A stretch of DNA of 64,000 nucleotides from an uncultured Lachnospiraceae bacterium (GCA_947644545.1 CANRZW010000001.1:231533-295532), one strand, 5' to 3'; shown: positions 34,984 through 44,170, counted from the stretch's first letter. Program-made: numbers and translations. Notes: generated by a model from the letters alone, not told the origin.

Positions 34984-35316
34984 CTACTCAAAATCAATCT
35001 CCGCCGTGAGCTGCACATTCATCTCCTGCATCATCCGGCAGAAAGCCAGTTCAGCCCTCAGGAACTCATCCACAATCGGATTTTCCCTGAATTCTCTATA
35101 CTCCCGCTCAAATGCTTCCATCCTGTCAAACAGCTCTGCCCCATCCGACTCCATCTGTATATCGAAGTTCTTCTGTCTGTACTCGTTAACCTGAGCATAC
35201 AACTGCGGCTGCTTCTTTAACACTTCCCGTTGCTGCAGATACTCCTTATATACCTCGGTCTCCCGAATGATTCCTGCAAGTTTCCTGGCAGTCTCCATAA
35301 CATCATTCTCTGTCAT
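34984..35316 (-). CDS. YlbF/YmcA-family protein
   Basis: 110-aa all-helical protein (ETARKLAGIIRETEVYKEYL...QPQLYAQVNEYRQKNFDIQ) typical of the YlbF/YmcA family, which in Bacillus forms a complex that affects RNase Y and RNA processing. The ATG at 35316 is preferred (GGAGG some 10 nt upstream); a longer in-frame version up to 35439 would overlap the rnj gene. Its place directly after ribonuclease J is consistent with a role in RNA decay. Confidence 0.8.
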   Translation of the reverse strand: MTENDVMETARKLAGIIRETEVYKEYLQQREVLKKQPQLYAQVNEYRQKNFDIQMESDGAELFDRMEAFEREYREFRENPIVDEFLRAELAFCRMMQEMNVQLTAEIDFE

Positions 35317-35384
35317 ACCGCTGTTCCCTCCATGCTGCCACCCCTGCGCAACAAGCGCGCAGGACCACCTCCTGCGTATCCTGA

Positions 35385-37076
35385 TCAGACTTCCATAATG
35401 ATCGGCAGGATCATCGGACGTCTCTTCGTCTTTTTCCATACAAATTCACTGAGCACATCCTTGATTGATGACTTGATCTTTCCCCAATCTGTCTGGCCTC
35501 TGCTCAGACAGCCATGAATCGCCTCGTCTACCAGCAGCCGCGCTTCATCCAACAGTTCATCCGATTCGCGCACATACACAAATCCTCTGGATACGATATC
35601 CGGGCCGGATACCAGACGGTCGCTATAAGAATCCAGCGCCAACACCACGATCAGGATACCGTCTTCCGCCAGGTGCTGCCTGTCGCGCAGGACAACATTG
35701 CCCACATCACCCACGCCAAGGCCGTCTACCAGGATCGCGCCAACAGGCACCTTCCCGATCACTTCCGCCTTTTCGTTGTTCATTTCCAGCACGTCACCCG
35801 ACTGTATCATGAAAATATTCTCTTTCGGAATGCCAAGATCCGCCGCAACTTTCGCCTGCGCCTTGCGGTGCTTGTATTCACCGTGAATCGGAACGGCATA
35901 TTTCGGTTTCACCAGACTGTAGATCAGCTTAATCTCCTCCTGGCAGGCATGTCCGGAAACATGCACATCCTGGAAGATCACATCCGCCCCCTTCATCTGC
36001 AGTTCATTGATCACGTTGGTCACGGCTTTCTCATTGCCCGGTATGGGATGCGAAGAGAAGATAACCGTATCTCCCGGAAGAATCGAGATCTTCCTGTGGT
36101 TATCACTGGCCATCCGGCTCAAAGCCGCCATGCTCTCCCCCTGGCTTCCGGTCGTGATGATCACCGTCTTATCATTCGGATAGTTCTTCAACTGCTCGAC
36201 GTCGATCAACGTATTCTCCGGAATATGCAGGCACTCTAACGCGGAAGCAGTCTCTATGATATTGACCATGCTCCGTCCTTCCACTACCACTTTCCTGCCA
36301 TGTTTATAAGCGGAATTAATGATCTGCTGAACCCTGTCCACATTCGATGCAAAGGTCGCAATAATGATCCTCGTATCCTTATGATCGGCAAACAGCGTGT
36401 CAAAAGTTCTCCCCACCGTTCTCTCCGAAGCCGTAAAACCGAGTCTCTCTGCATTCGTGGAATCGCACATCAACGCGAGTACACCCTTTTTGCCAATCTC
36501 GGCAAACCGCTGCAGGTCGATGGCATCGCCGAACACCGGCGTATAATCCACCTTAAAGTCTCCCGTGTGCACCACTACACCGGCCGGGGAATAGATTGCC
36601 AGCGCCGCCGCATCAACAATACTGTGGTTTGTTCTGATGAACTCAACTCTGAACTGGCCAAGATTGATCGACTGGCCAAACTTAACTACCTTACGCCTGG
36701 TCTTGTTTGTCAGATCATGCTCCGTCAGTTTATTCTCAATGATCCCCATCGTCAGCCTGGTCGCATAGATCGGAATATTTAACTCCTTCAGAATATACGG
36801 CAGCGCACCGATGTGATCCTCATGTCCATGCGTAATCACGAAGCCCTTTACCTTATCGGCATTCTCCTTCAGATACGTAATATCCGGGATTACCAGATCA
36901 ATGCCCAGCATCTCATCCTCCGGAAAAGACAGACCACAATCTACCACAATAATACTGTCCTCATACTCAAAGGCAGTAATATTAAGCCCAATCTGCTCCA
37001 ACCCGCCAAGCGGGATAATCTTCAATTTGGAAGCAGCTTTTCCCTGTTCAATTTTTCTCAAATATATTTCCTCCAT
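35385..37076 (-). CDS. rnj: Ribonuclease J
   Basis: 563-aa metallo-beta-lactamase/beta-CASP ribonuclease with 5'-3' exo- and endonuclease activity. The zinc motif THGHEDHIGALPY, the HTGDFKVDY stretch, beta-CASP motifs (ATFASNVDRVQQI, GRSMVN) and the C-terminal HVSGHACQEE and PIHGEY motifs are all present and in order. Length is that of RNase J1/J2. It is followed by the YlbF-family gene after 68 bp and preceded by a 203-bp gap in which I see no gene. Confidence 0.95.
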   Translation of the reverse strand: MEEIYLRKIEQGKAASKLKIIPLGGLEQIGLNITAFEYEDSIIVVDCGLSFPEDEMLGIDLVIPDITYLKENADKVKGFVITHGHEDHIGALPYILKELNIPIYATRLTMGIIENKLTEHDLTNKTRRKVVKFGQSINLGQFRVEFIRTNHSIVDAAALAIYSPAGVVVHTGDFKVDYTPVFGDAIDLQRFAEIGKKGVLALMCDSTNAERLGFTASERTVGRTFDTLFADHKDTRIIIATFASNVDRVQQIINSAYKHGRKVVVEGRSMVNIIETASALECLHIPENTLIDVEQLKNYPNDKTVIITTGSQGESMAALSRMASDNHRKISILPGDTVIFSSHPIPGNEKAVTNVINELQMKGADVIFQDVHVSGHACQEEIKLIYSLVKPKYAVPIHGEYKHRKAQAKVAADLGIPKENIFMIQSGDVLEMNNEKAEVIGKVPVGAILVDGLGVGDVGNVVLRDRQHLAEDGILIVVLALDSYSDRLVSGPDIVSRGFVYVRESDELLDEARLLVDEAIHGCLSRGQTDWGKIKSSIKDVLSEFVWKKTKRRPMILPIIMEV

Positions 37077-37279
37077 TCTTCAATGTGCCATAGCACTTTC
37101 CTGTGAAACAGCAGACTATTAAGGAACACATGAACAGAGCATCATTCCATACAAGGACAAATACGCCATCGCCCTGTCGGCCCTTGGCCCGCCAACGATA
37201 TCCGGCGCTCTCCATGTACTATGATCCTCTCTATGTATATCCAAATTCATCCTGCTTTGGAAGACACCGTCCGGAGCCG

Positions 37280-37534
37280 CTACGCGAGCTCAATGTCCTC
37301 CAGCATATTCTCAAATACAGCCGCCACTGCATTTAATTCCTCATCATCTGTCACGATCTCATAAACAGCGTCCTTCTCAGACGCCGCAGAAAGATCCCGA
37401 AGGATCAGTGCTTCTCCGTCCCCTTCTTCGGAATCCGTCACCAGAATATAATCAATCCCGCCCAGTCTGGTCTGCTCCAGAACGCAGAACTGTACAGGTT
37501 CTTCTCCTTCCAGTGTAAAAACAATCTTCTCCAC
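37280..37534 (-). CDS. DUF1292 family protein (YrzB-like)
   Basis: 84-aa acidic protein of the DUF1292 family; the pattern IVFTLEGEEPVQFCVLEQT and ENMLEDIELA near the end is typical. Function is unknown, but it is almost always found next to ruvX, as here. Its GTG start follows the ruvX TAA stop without a gap; a GGAGAG within the end of ruvX serves as ribosome site. Confidence 0.85.
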   Translation of the reverse strand: MEKIVFTLEGEEPVQFCVLEQTRLGGIDYILVTDSEEGDGEALILRDLSAASEKDAVYEIVTDDEELNAVAAVFENMLEDIELA

Positions 37535-37969
37535 TTAGTTACTCTCCTTATTCGCCCGAAGATCCAGATACCCCTGCAGAATAAATACTGCCGCGATCTT
37601 GTCCACATACTCTTTGCGATGCTCTCTGCGTATCCCCGCTTCCATCATCGTCCGGTCCGCCGCAACCGTAGTGAGACGCTCGTCCCACATTACCACGGGC
37701 AGCCCTGTTCTTCTCTCCAGTTTATCCTGAAATTCCAACGACAGCTTAGCCCTGTCGCCGATCGTATCGTTCATATTCTTCGGCAGACCCAGAACGATCT
37801 CTGACACTTCATACTCATCGATCAGCTGTTCTATCCTGGCCAATGTCTGCCGTAGTTTATTCTCGTCTTTTCTTCTGATAATCTCCAGTCCCTGTGCCGT
37901 GATCAAAAGCGGGTCACTGACTGCAACCCCTACCGTTTTGGATCCGAAATCCAAGCCCATGATTCTCAT
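37535..37969 (-). CDS. ruvX: RuvX/YqgF Holliday-junction-resolvase-like protein
   Basis: 144-aa RNase H-fold nuclease. The first acidic residue is in [16 protein letters not shown], then [15 protein letters not shown], and the last motif [11 protein letters not shown], as in RuvX, with a role in pre-16S rRNA 5' processing and possibly in recombination. The ATG at 37969 (MRIMGLDFG) is preferred as it has GGGGATTAG upstream. It follows ireB by 38 bp and abuts DUF1292. Confidence 0.92.
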   Translation of the reverse strand: MRIMGLDFGSKTVGVAVSDPLLITAQGLEIIRRKDENKLRQTLARIEQLIDEYEVSEIVLGLPKNMNDTIGDRAKLSLEFQDKLERRTGLPVVMWDERLTTVAADRTMMEAGIRREHRKEYVDKIAAVFILQGYLDLRANKESN

Positions 37970-38007
37970 ACTAATCCCCATGCATATCGAAAACATGCCT
38001 TTTCGAT

Positions 38008-38271
38008 CTATTTCCCCAAAGAGTTCTTAATATACTCTACCAGCATCTCTTCTACCAGTTCGTCCCTCTCGACCTTCATGATCAGACTGCGTGCACTCTT
38101 ATGGCTGGTAATATACGTAGGATCTCCCGACATAATGTACCCTACGATCTGATTTACCGGATTATAGCCTTTCTCTGTCAGTGCTTCATATACCGTGGAG
38201 AGCACAAGCTTTACGCCCGTCTCCGGCTCTGTTTCTACTTTAAAAAATTGTGTGTTCTCTAAATCCCGCAT
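38008..38271 (-). CDS. ireB: IreB family regulatory phosphoprotein (DUF965)
   Basis: 87-aa protein. [13 protein letters not shown], with threonines near the N-terminus, and [20 protein letters not shown] are characteristic of IreB, a substrate of a PASTA-domain Ser/Thr kinase that influences cell-wall stress and cephalosporin resistance in Enterococcus. It leads the ireB-ruvX-DUF1292 block; the kinase gene itself is not in the window. Confidence 0.93.
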   Translation of the reverse strand: MRDLENTQFFKVETEPETGVKLVLSTVYEALTEKGYNPVNQIVGYIMSGDPTYITSHKSARSLIMKVERDELVEEMLVEYIKNSLGK

Positions 38272-38423
38272 GTTCTTACGCCCTTATCCATTGTCATTTT
38301 TACCTTTACGTGGATATTGCCGGCTGTGCCTGCAATATCCCTGAATACGTAATGGAAGTTTACTTCCATACCTGATATTGCCCCCATCATTACCATAATA
38401 CTCTATCGCCACACAAAATTCAA

Positions 38424-39830
38424 TCATTTTAAGAGCATAATGTCGTCCCTCAGAAACGCCGTCATTTTCCCTTCCGTCAGATGGTTGCTCAGATCCCCTG
38501 CTCCCTCGGCTGCTTTGGCTGCCCTGATATACTGCGGCGTATGGCCTACCCAGTACATTGTGCCGTCAATCTCTTTCTTCTCTTCAAAGAGAACTGCCAC
38601 TTCACGATTCCTGTACCCTGCCCGGAAAGCATGAGACATTTCCTTCTCTGCCTGCGCGAGGATCGCACTTCGTCTGCTCTTCTCACTTTCCGTGATCTGA
38701 GATTCCATCGCCGCCGCTTTCGTCCCCTGCCTTTTGGAATATTTGAAAATATGCATTTCATAGAAATTTACTTTCCGCACAAATTCTTCCGTGATCCGAA
38801 ATTCCTCCTCCGTCTCCCCCGGAAATCCTACAATCACATCCGTGGTGATGGCCGGGTCACGATAATAATTCCTGAGCAGCTCTGTTGTCTGAAAGTATTC
38901 CCCTGCAGTGTAGTGTCTATTCATCCTGGCAAGCACCGAATCACAGCCGCTCTGCAATGACAAATGAAAATGGGGGCAGATCTTCGGCATGGCGCTTATC
39001 GCTGCCACAAATTCTTCCGTTACGATGCGCGGTTCCAGAGAACCCAGGCGAATACGCTCCAGTCCTTCTATTTCATGCAATTTACACAACAGCTGCAGCA
39101 ATTCCGTCTTTCCTCTGTCAACCCCATAGGAACTGATGTGGATGCCGGTCAACACAATCTCCCGGTATCCGGCCCTCACGATGCCCTGCACCTCCCGCAC
39201 AATATCTTCTTCCCTGCGGCTCCTGACCCTTCCTCTGGCGTAGGGAATAATGCAGTATGAACAGAACTGGTTGCAGCCGTCCTGAATCTTGATGCAGGCT
39301 CTCGTATGTTCCGCGGTCTGCGTCAGCTGCATCTCTTCATATTCTCTGGCAGCAGCAATATCGATTATTTCCAGGACTGCCCTGCCGCTACTGTCCTTTG
39401 GATCCTCTGTCCGGCCTGCCTTAACACATTCCGCCTTCCCGGAATCCTCTACCGGCGCTCCTGCGTCATCCGCCGGTGACATCCTGCTCTTCCAGTAATC
39501 CTCCAGTATGGAGACAATATCCTTCTTTCTGTTATTTCCTATGGCAATATCAATCGCCTCTTCCTGCCCGAGTGCTTCTCCCGCAGTCTGCACATAACAG
39601 CCTGCCGCCACGACTACGGCCTGCGGATTCCGCTTCTTCGCGCGATGAATCATCTGCCTGCTTTTACGGTCCGCAATGTTTGTCACCGTACATGTATTTA
39701 TGATATAAACGTCTGCTTCCTGATCAAAAGGTACAATTTTGTATCCGCTTTCCCGAAGCATTTGTTGCATTCCATCAAATTCATAACTGTTTACTTTGCA
39801 TCCAAGATTATGTAGTGCTACACTTTTCAT
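38424..39830 (-). CDS. mtaB: tRNA (N6-threonylcarbamoyladenosine) methylthiotransferase MtaB
   Basis: 468-aa radical-SAM methylthiotransferase that converts t6A to ms2t6A at tRNA position 37. The N-terminal UPF0004 domain holds three cysteines (HNLGCKVN, INTCTVTN, AAGCYVQ) for one Fe-S cluster; the radical-SAM cluster is DGCNQFCSYCIIPYARG; a TRAM-type domain closes the protein. Residues about 120-160 form a charged insert of low complexity not needed by the family. The ATG at 39830 has GGAG 6 nt away; a GTG at 39842 is less likely. It is divergent from the Crh-like gene, and 152 bp separate it from ireB. Confidence 0.93.
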   Translation of the reverse strand: MKSVALHNLGCKVNSYEFDGMQQMLRESGYKIVPFDQEADVYIINTCTVTNIADRKSRQMIHRAKKRNPQAVVVAAGCYVQTAGEALGQEEAIDIAIGNNRKKDIVSILEDYWKSRMSPADDAGAPVEDSGKAECVKAGRTEDPKDSSGRAVLEIIDIAAAREYEEMQLTQTAEHTRACIKIQDGCNQFCSYCIIPYARGRVRSRREEDIVREVQGIVRAGYREIVLTGIHISSYGVDRGKTELLQLLCKLHEIEGLERIRLGSLEPRIVTEEFVAAISAMPKICPHFHLSLQSGCDSVLARMNRHYTAGEYFQTTELLRNYYRDPAITTDVIVGFPGETEEEFRITEEFVRKVNFYEMHIFKYSKRQGTKAAAMESQITESEKSRRSAILAQAEKEMSHAFRAGYRNREVAVLFEEKKEIDGTMYWVGHTPQYIRAAKAAEGAGDLSNHLTEGKMTAFLRDDIMLLK

Positions 39831-39863
39831 TGTATTCTCCACGTTTTTTGTGTCCTTTTATCA

Positions 39864-39892
39864 TTGACTTTTATACTTCCAACATTTAGTAT
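39864..39892 (+). promoter_or_regulatory. Promoter of the Crh-like gene
   Basis: TTGACT (39864-39869), 17-bp spacer, TAGTAT (39887-39892), 40 nt before the ATG. Confidence 0.75.
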
Positions 39893-39932
39893 TAAAGCAG
39901 AAGATTGATTACTCAAAGGAGGTATATTTGAC

Positions 39933-40163
39933 ATGAAAACAGTACAGATCTCTTTAAATTCGATTGATAAGGTTAAATCTTTTGTAAATGACATTACAAA
40001 ATTTGATTATGATTTCGACTTGGTATCCGGCAGATACGTTATTGATGCCAAATCCATCATGGGTATTTTCAGCTTGGATCTCTCTAAGCCGATTGACTTA
40101 AATATCCATGCCGAAGACGCGATCGAAGAAGTTCTGGCAGTCTTAAAGCCGTACATCATTTAG
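39933..40163 (+). CDS. HPr-family protein without the phosphorylatable His (Crh-like)
   Basis: 76-aa protein with the HPr fold. The regulatory serine motif is conserved (DAKSIMGIFSLDL, Ser41, equivalent to Ser46 of HPr), but the region that should carry the GIHARPA active site reads NSIDKVKSFV, without any histidine. It can therefore not pass phosphate in the sugar phosphotransferase system; like Bacillus Crh it may be a target of HPr kinase and act in catabolite repression with CcpA. It has its own promoter and a very strong AAAGGAGG site. The gene is monocistronic and followed by a structured region. Confidence 0.85.
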   Translation: MKTVQISLNSIDKVKSFVNDITKFDYDFDLVSGRYVIDAKSIMGIFSLDLSKPIDLNIHAEDAIEEVLAVLKPYII

Positions 40164-40264
40164 TAACGGTTAAAGTTAAGATCCCGGAATCACATCGTAA
40201 CATCTTTATCGTTACGCGTATCCGGCCATCCCGAACACTTTGCGATGGACCGGATACTCTAACC

Positions 40265-40327
40265 ACCACTCTCTGGCACGTTCAGCGCAGCAGCTGCGAA
40301 TCTGATCGAACAGCCGTTACGAGTGGT
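40265..40327 (+). terminator. Terminator of the Crh-like gene
   Basis: ACCACTC (40265-40271) pairs with GAGTGGT (40321-40327), followed by TTTTTATTT on the plus strand; the long loop contains a CGCAG/CTGCG hairpin. Confidence 0.6.
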
Positions 40328-40342
40328 TTTTTATTTCCGCGA

Positions 40343-40455
40343 GCAATGAGCAAAGTACCGTGCTTGCACGAGTATTTGGCGAATGCCGCGAGTGTCGAAT
40401 ACCCCGCCCGTTGGGGGGCGCTTCAAGCTTAATCATTGCTTTGCTGCGGGGTATT
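40343..40455. ncRNA. Structured intergenic element with competing stems, includes thiI terminator
   Basis: AATACCCCGC (40398-40407) and GCGGGGTATT (40446-40455) form a 10-bp stem adjoining the thiI stop codon, a likely terminator for thiI. GCAATGA (40343-40349) also pairs with TCATTGC (40433-40439), and AGCAAAG (40349-40355) with CTTTGCT (40439-40445); these stems cross the first one, so the structures exclude one another or form a pseudoknot. A GTGC-TT-GCAC hairpin (40360-40369) lies between. It is possibly an interspersed repeat or small RNA; transcription is not shown. Confidence 0.4.
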
Positions 40456-41634
40456 TCACTTGACTATAATCAGCTCTTCCGTATCCAGCGCAGTCTGTAC
40501 CAGTTCCTCGATCTTCTCCTCCAGATTCTGTTCATGTCTTCTGATGATCTTCAGATTCGGCTTTGTCACCGGGTGCTTGGCCACAAAGATCGTACAGCAG
40601 TCCTCATAGGGCTGGATCGACGTCTCATACGTATCAATCTTTTCAGAAATATCCACGATTTCCATCTTGTCGAAACCGATCAGCGGCCTGTAGACCGGCA
40701 GCTCACACACTTCGTTGGTCGCCATCAGACTGTGCATCGTCTGAGACGCCACCTGGCCGATGCTCTCCCCCGTGATCAGTCCCAGGCACTGCGTATCCCT
40801 GGCAATCCGCTCTGCGATCCGCATCATATAACGGCGCATGATAATCGTCAGCTCATCATGGGGACACTTGTCATAGATATACAACTGTATGTCCGTAAAA
40901 TTAATGACATGCAGATAGATCGGTCCCGTATAGGCCGCCACCCTGGCCGCCAGATCCACCACCTTCTGCTTCGCCCGTTCACTGGTATAGGGCGGTGCAT
41001 GGAAATATACCGCATCGATCTTGACGCCGCGCTTAGCGATCATCCAGCCGGCCACCGGCGAGTCGATACCGCCGGATAACAGCAGCATGGCCTTGCCGCC
41101 CGTTCCCACCGGCATACCACCCGGACCCGGAATGATCTTAGAATAAATATAGACCTTATCCCGTATCTCCACATGCAAAAGAATATCCGGTTTATGCACG
41201 TCGACATGCATTGTCGGATAAGCATCCAGAATCACTCCGCCCAATTCCATATTAATCTCCATCGAATTGAGCGGATAATTCTTCCGCGCACGTCTGGCGG
41301 CAACCTTAAAGCTCCGGTTCTTATCCGGATAGACCGCATCAATATAGCCAAGGATCGTTTCCTTTAACTTCTCAAATCCTTCGTCCTCCACATGAACCAT
41401 CGGACAAATGCCCGATATGCCAAACACCTTCTGCAGATGTTCCACCGTCTCTTCATAGTCAAACTCCGAGACCGCATCGACATAGATCCGCCCGTCCGTC
41501 TTGCGCACGGCAAACTCGCCCTCACATTTCTTTAACGCATACTTGATCTGCTGCACCAGCGCATTCTCAAACAGATATCTGTTCTTTCCCTTCACCCCGA
41601 TCTCAGCATATTTTATCAAAAAAGCCGTAAACAT
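40456..41634 (-). CDS. thiI: tRNA 4-thiouridine synthase ThiI
   Basis: 392-aa enzyme which adenylates tRNA U8 for thiolation and may aid thiazole synthesis. An N-terminal ferredoxin-like/THUMP region is followed by the PP-loop MLLLSGGIDSPVAGW and by the conserved cysteine stretch EDCCTIFVAKHPVTKP. No C-terminal rhodanese domain, as in Bacillus, so sulfur should come directly from the cysteine desulfurase encoded 72 bp upstream. The start at 41634 (MFTAFLIKYAEIG) has GGGAAAG upstream; the frame is open to 41682. Last gene of the prmA-vanZ-rsmE-nifS-thiI run. Confidence 0.95.
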   Translation of the reverse strand: MFTAFLIKYAEIGVKGKNRYLFENALVQQIKYALKKCEGEFAVRKTDGRIYVDAVSEFDYEETVEHLQKVFGISGICPMVHVEDEGFEKLKETILGYIDAVYPDKNRSFKVAARRARKNYPLNSMEINMELGGVILDAYPTMHVDVHKPDILLHVEIRDKVYIYSKIIPGPGGMPVGTGGKAMLLLSGGIDSPVAGWMIAKRGVKIDAVYFHAPPYTSERAKQKVVDLAARVAAYTGPIYLHVINFTDIQLYIYDKCPHDELTIIMRRYMMRIAERIARDTQCLGLITGESIGQVASQTMHSLMATNEVCELPVYRPLIGFDKMEIVDISEKIDTYETSIQPYEDCCTIFVAKHPVTKPNLKIIRRHEQNLEEKIEELVQTALDTEELIIVK

Positions 41635-41706
41635 TCTCTTTCCCTGTACCTTTCTTATCATCCCACAGCCTGCCCTGAACAAAGGAACTATTCAGGAAAC
41701 GGTTCC

Positions 41707-42861
41707 TCAATGCCGCGAATACTTCCTCAGCATCGGGATCATTTCTTCCAAAGCCTGTATCGTATAACGAATCTCCTCTTCTGTCGTAAAAACGGAAATA
41801 CTAAAACGGATCGTAGAACTAAGCAGATCCCGTTCCACTCCGATCGCTTTCAGCGTATCCGATATTTGAGGTTTATTGGAAGAGCAGGCGCTTCCCGCCG
41901 ATACATAAATTTCCTTATCTTCCAACGCATGCAGCAGTACCTCGCTGCGTACACCGCGTACGGAAAGGCTGACAATATGCGGCGCTCCCTCGCGGTCCGG
42001 ACAACCGTTAACTCTCACATCTTCGATGCGGCTGACACCCTCGATCAGCATCCTGCGCAGTTCATACATTCTGTCCACATCCCGGTCAAGGCCTGCATAT
42101 ACCATCTCAGCCGCCTTGGCAAGTCCTGCGATTCCCGGCACATTTTCCGTCCCCGAGCGCATTCCCTTCTGCTGTCCGCCTCCATATAGAATCGGGTTCA
42201 CTCTCGCCCCGTCCCTGATATATAAGAAGCCGACTCCCTTAGGGCCATGTATCTTATGTGCACTGACAGACATAAGGTCTATATTCATCCTGGAAGGATA
42301 GATCCTGAACTTGCCAAATCCCTGCACGGCATCTACATGGAATAACGTCTGTGCATTACAACGCTTAACCAGCTCGCCGGCCTCTGCTATGGGCTGCACA
42401 CTGCCGATCTCATTATTGACATGCATGATCGATACCAGAATCGTATCCTGCCTGATCGCACGCTCCAGATCCTCCAGCGAGATTCTGCCCAGACGGTCCA
42501 CCGGAAGGTAAGTAACTTCAAATCCCTGTTTCTCCAGGTATGCCATCGTCTGCAGGACGGCCGGATGCTCCATTCTCGTGGTAATCAGATGCCTGCCTCT
42601 TCTGTAATGTGCCATCGCCGCTCCGATCAGGGCTATATTATCCGATTCCGTGCCTCCGGATGTAAAAAGGATCTCCTTCTCGTTCACCTTCATCAGCCCG
42701 GCCAGCGTCTGTCTGGCATATCTTAAGTATTGTTCCGCTTCTACCCCCTTGTGATGCAGGCTCGACGGATTGCCGTAATCCTTACACATGACCTTATATA
42801 CTAATTCCGCAACTTCATCATAACATCTGGTCGTCGCGGAATTATCCAAGTACACTTCCAT
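41707..42861 (-). CDS. Cysteine desulfurase (NifS/IscS class)
   Basis: 384-aa PLP enzyme releasing sulfur from cysteine as a persulfide. The N-terminal VYLDNSATTRCYDEV, PLP lysine Lys203 in SVSAHKIHGPKG and active-site Cys326 in SAGSACSSNKPQ are intact. The association with thiI is like that of Bacillus NifZ, a dedicated sulfur donor for ThiI. The ATG at 42861 is selected for its distance to AAAGGA; another ATG at 42870 is too close. It follows rsmE by 53 bp. Confidence 0.94.
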   Translation of the reverse strand: MEVYLDNSATTRCYDEVAELVYKVMCKDYGNPSSLHHKGVEAEQYLRYARQTLAGLMKVNEKEILFTSGGTESDNIALIGAAMAHYRRGRHLITTRMEHPAVLQTMAYLEKQGFEVTYLPVDRLGRISLEDLERAIRQDTILVSIMHVNNEIGSVQPIAEAGELVKRCNAQTLFHVDAVQGFGKFRIYPSRMNIDLMSVSAHKIHGPKGVGFLYIRDGARVNPILYGGGQQKGMRSGTENVPGIAGLAKAAEMVYAGLDRDVDRMYELRRMLIEGVSRIEDVRVNGCPDREGAPHIVSLSVRGVRSEVLLHALEDKEIYVSAGSACSSNKPQISDTLKAIGVERDLLSSTIRFSISVFTTEEEIRYTIQALEEMIPMLRKYSRH

Positions 42862-42914
42862 TTCTGTCATTCCTTTCTCTAAACCGCTGTGTTGCTTCCT
42901 AATCTTATCATATG

Positions 42915-43658
42915 TTAACAGGATTCCAGATGATACATCAACCACGACAACACCGTCAAACCCGCCGTCTCCGTCCGCAGAATGCGTTTGCCCAACGTGA
43001 TCGGTTCGATCCCGGCTTCCACCGCCATCTGCACTTCACACTCTTCAAATCCTCCCTCCGGACCGATAAAGACCGCGATATCCTTACCGGGTTCCACGGC
43101 TCCTATGACATCCCTCGTATGCCCCATATCTTCCGCCAGCTCATAGGGAATTACTCGGATGTCCATAGTCCCGGCATACGCAACCGCCTCTCTCATATTC
43201 ATAACGGGATGCACATTCGGAATCACGCCCCGCTTACTCTGCTTGGCCGCCGCTTCCGCAATCCCCTGCCATCTGCCGATCTTCGCCGCTGCTTTCTTAG
43301 CGTCCAGTCTAACCACACAGCGTCTGGCCGCCACCGGTATCACTTCGTATGCACCCAGCTCCACCGCCTTCTGTACGATCAGCTCCATCTTGTCAGCCTT
43401 GGGCAGCGCCTGAAACAGAAAGATCCGCGACGGCAGTTCCACACCGTCCTCTTTCACAAACCGCAGTGTACAGATCACCTCATCCTCCGTGAAGCGCTCT
43501 ATCCCGCAGCGGTACTCCCTGCCGTCAATGCCGTTGCTGACCGCGATCTCTTCCCCCGGTCTCATGCGCAGTACATTACGTATGTGATTGACATCACTGC
43601 CCGTGATGATCACCTCTTTGTCCCGTATCTGCCCCGGTTCTACAAAAAACTGGTACAT
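42915..43658 (-). CDS. rsmE: 16S rRNA (uracil1498-N3)-methyltransferase
   Basis: 247-aa SPOUT-type methyltransferase. An N-terminal PUA-like domain (DVNHIRNVLRMRPGEEI) precedes the trefoil-knot catalytic domain with FIGPEGGFEECEV and LGKRILRTETAGLTVLS motifs. It methylates U1498 in the 16S rRNA decoding site. In many Firmicutes rsmE follows prmA directly; here a small VanZ-like gene is inserted between them, 11 bp upstream of rsmE. Confidence 0.95.
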   Translation of the reverse strand: MYQFFVEPGQIRDKEVIITGSDVNHIRNVLRMRPGEEIAVSNGIDGREYRCGIERFTEDEVICTLRFVKEDGVELPSRIFLFQALPKADKMELIVQKAVELGAYEVIPVAARRCVVRLDAKKAAAKIGRWQGIAEAAAKQSKRGVIPNVHPVMNMREAVAYAGTMDIRVIPYELAEDMGHTRDVIGAVEPGKDIAVFIGPEGGFEECEVQMAVEAGIEPITLGKRILRTETAGLTVLSWLMYHLESC

Positions 43659-43669
43659 ACTCCCTCCAT

Positions 43670-44170
43670 TTATGCCTTCTTATTCCTCACCCGCATCATA
43701 ACTTCCTGCAACAGCAGAAAAAGAGCCAGCCCAAGCAGCGCACCCACGCCATCCACGGCCACATCACTGATCTGTCCCGCACGGCCTTCTACAAATAACT
43801 GATGAAACTCATCACTGCAAGCATACAGTATGGTCATACCGGCCGCAATTCCATACCGGCGCAGGCGCGTCAGCTGCCATCTGCCGAGCCAGATATAGAA
43901 CAGAATGGCCAGTATGGCAAATTCCGTCATATGGGCGGCTTTCCTGATAAAAAATTCTATTGCGTATGCTATCTCATACAGACGTTCTTCGCTTAAATGT
44001 AAGCGGAACAGCCACCCTGCGGTTCCGACGATCCGGTCGCTTAATCCCTCGCTGACCACACTGGACTCTCCCTTATTCTGTGCGGAAAAAATAAAAATAA
44101 CTCCCATCCAGATAACCGCCAGCGCCCCTGCAATATTACTTCTGATCCGCAGCATCTTATTTTCATTCAT
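43670..44170 (-). CDS. VanZ-like membrane protein
   Basis: 166-aa membrane protein with about four hydrophobic segments and the VanZ-like pattern RKAAHMTEFAILA...DEFHQLFVEGRAGQISDVAVDGVGALLG. The family is named for a teicoplanin-resistance protein but most members have unknown functions. The ATG at 44170 (MNENKMLR) is preferred; one at 44203 is possible. It sits between prmA and rsmE; no van resistance genes are near, so antibiotic resistance should not be assumed. Confidence 0.85.
   Translation of the reverse strand: MNENKMLRIRSNIAGALAVIWMGVIFIFSAQNKGESSVVSEGLSDRIVGTAGWLFRLHLSEERLYEIAYAIEFFIRKAAHMTEFAILAILFYIWLGRWQLTRLRRYGIAAGMTILYACSDEFHQLFVEGRAGQISDVAVDGVGALLGLALFLLLQEVMMRVRNKKA

Noticed and set aside
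43670..44170. VanZ-like gene as a glycopeptide-resistance determinant
   Set aside because: No vanA/vanH/vanX-type or regulatory genes nearby; VanZ-like proteins are widespread with unknown roles.
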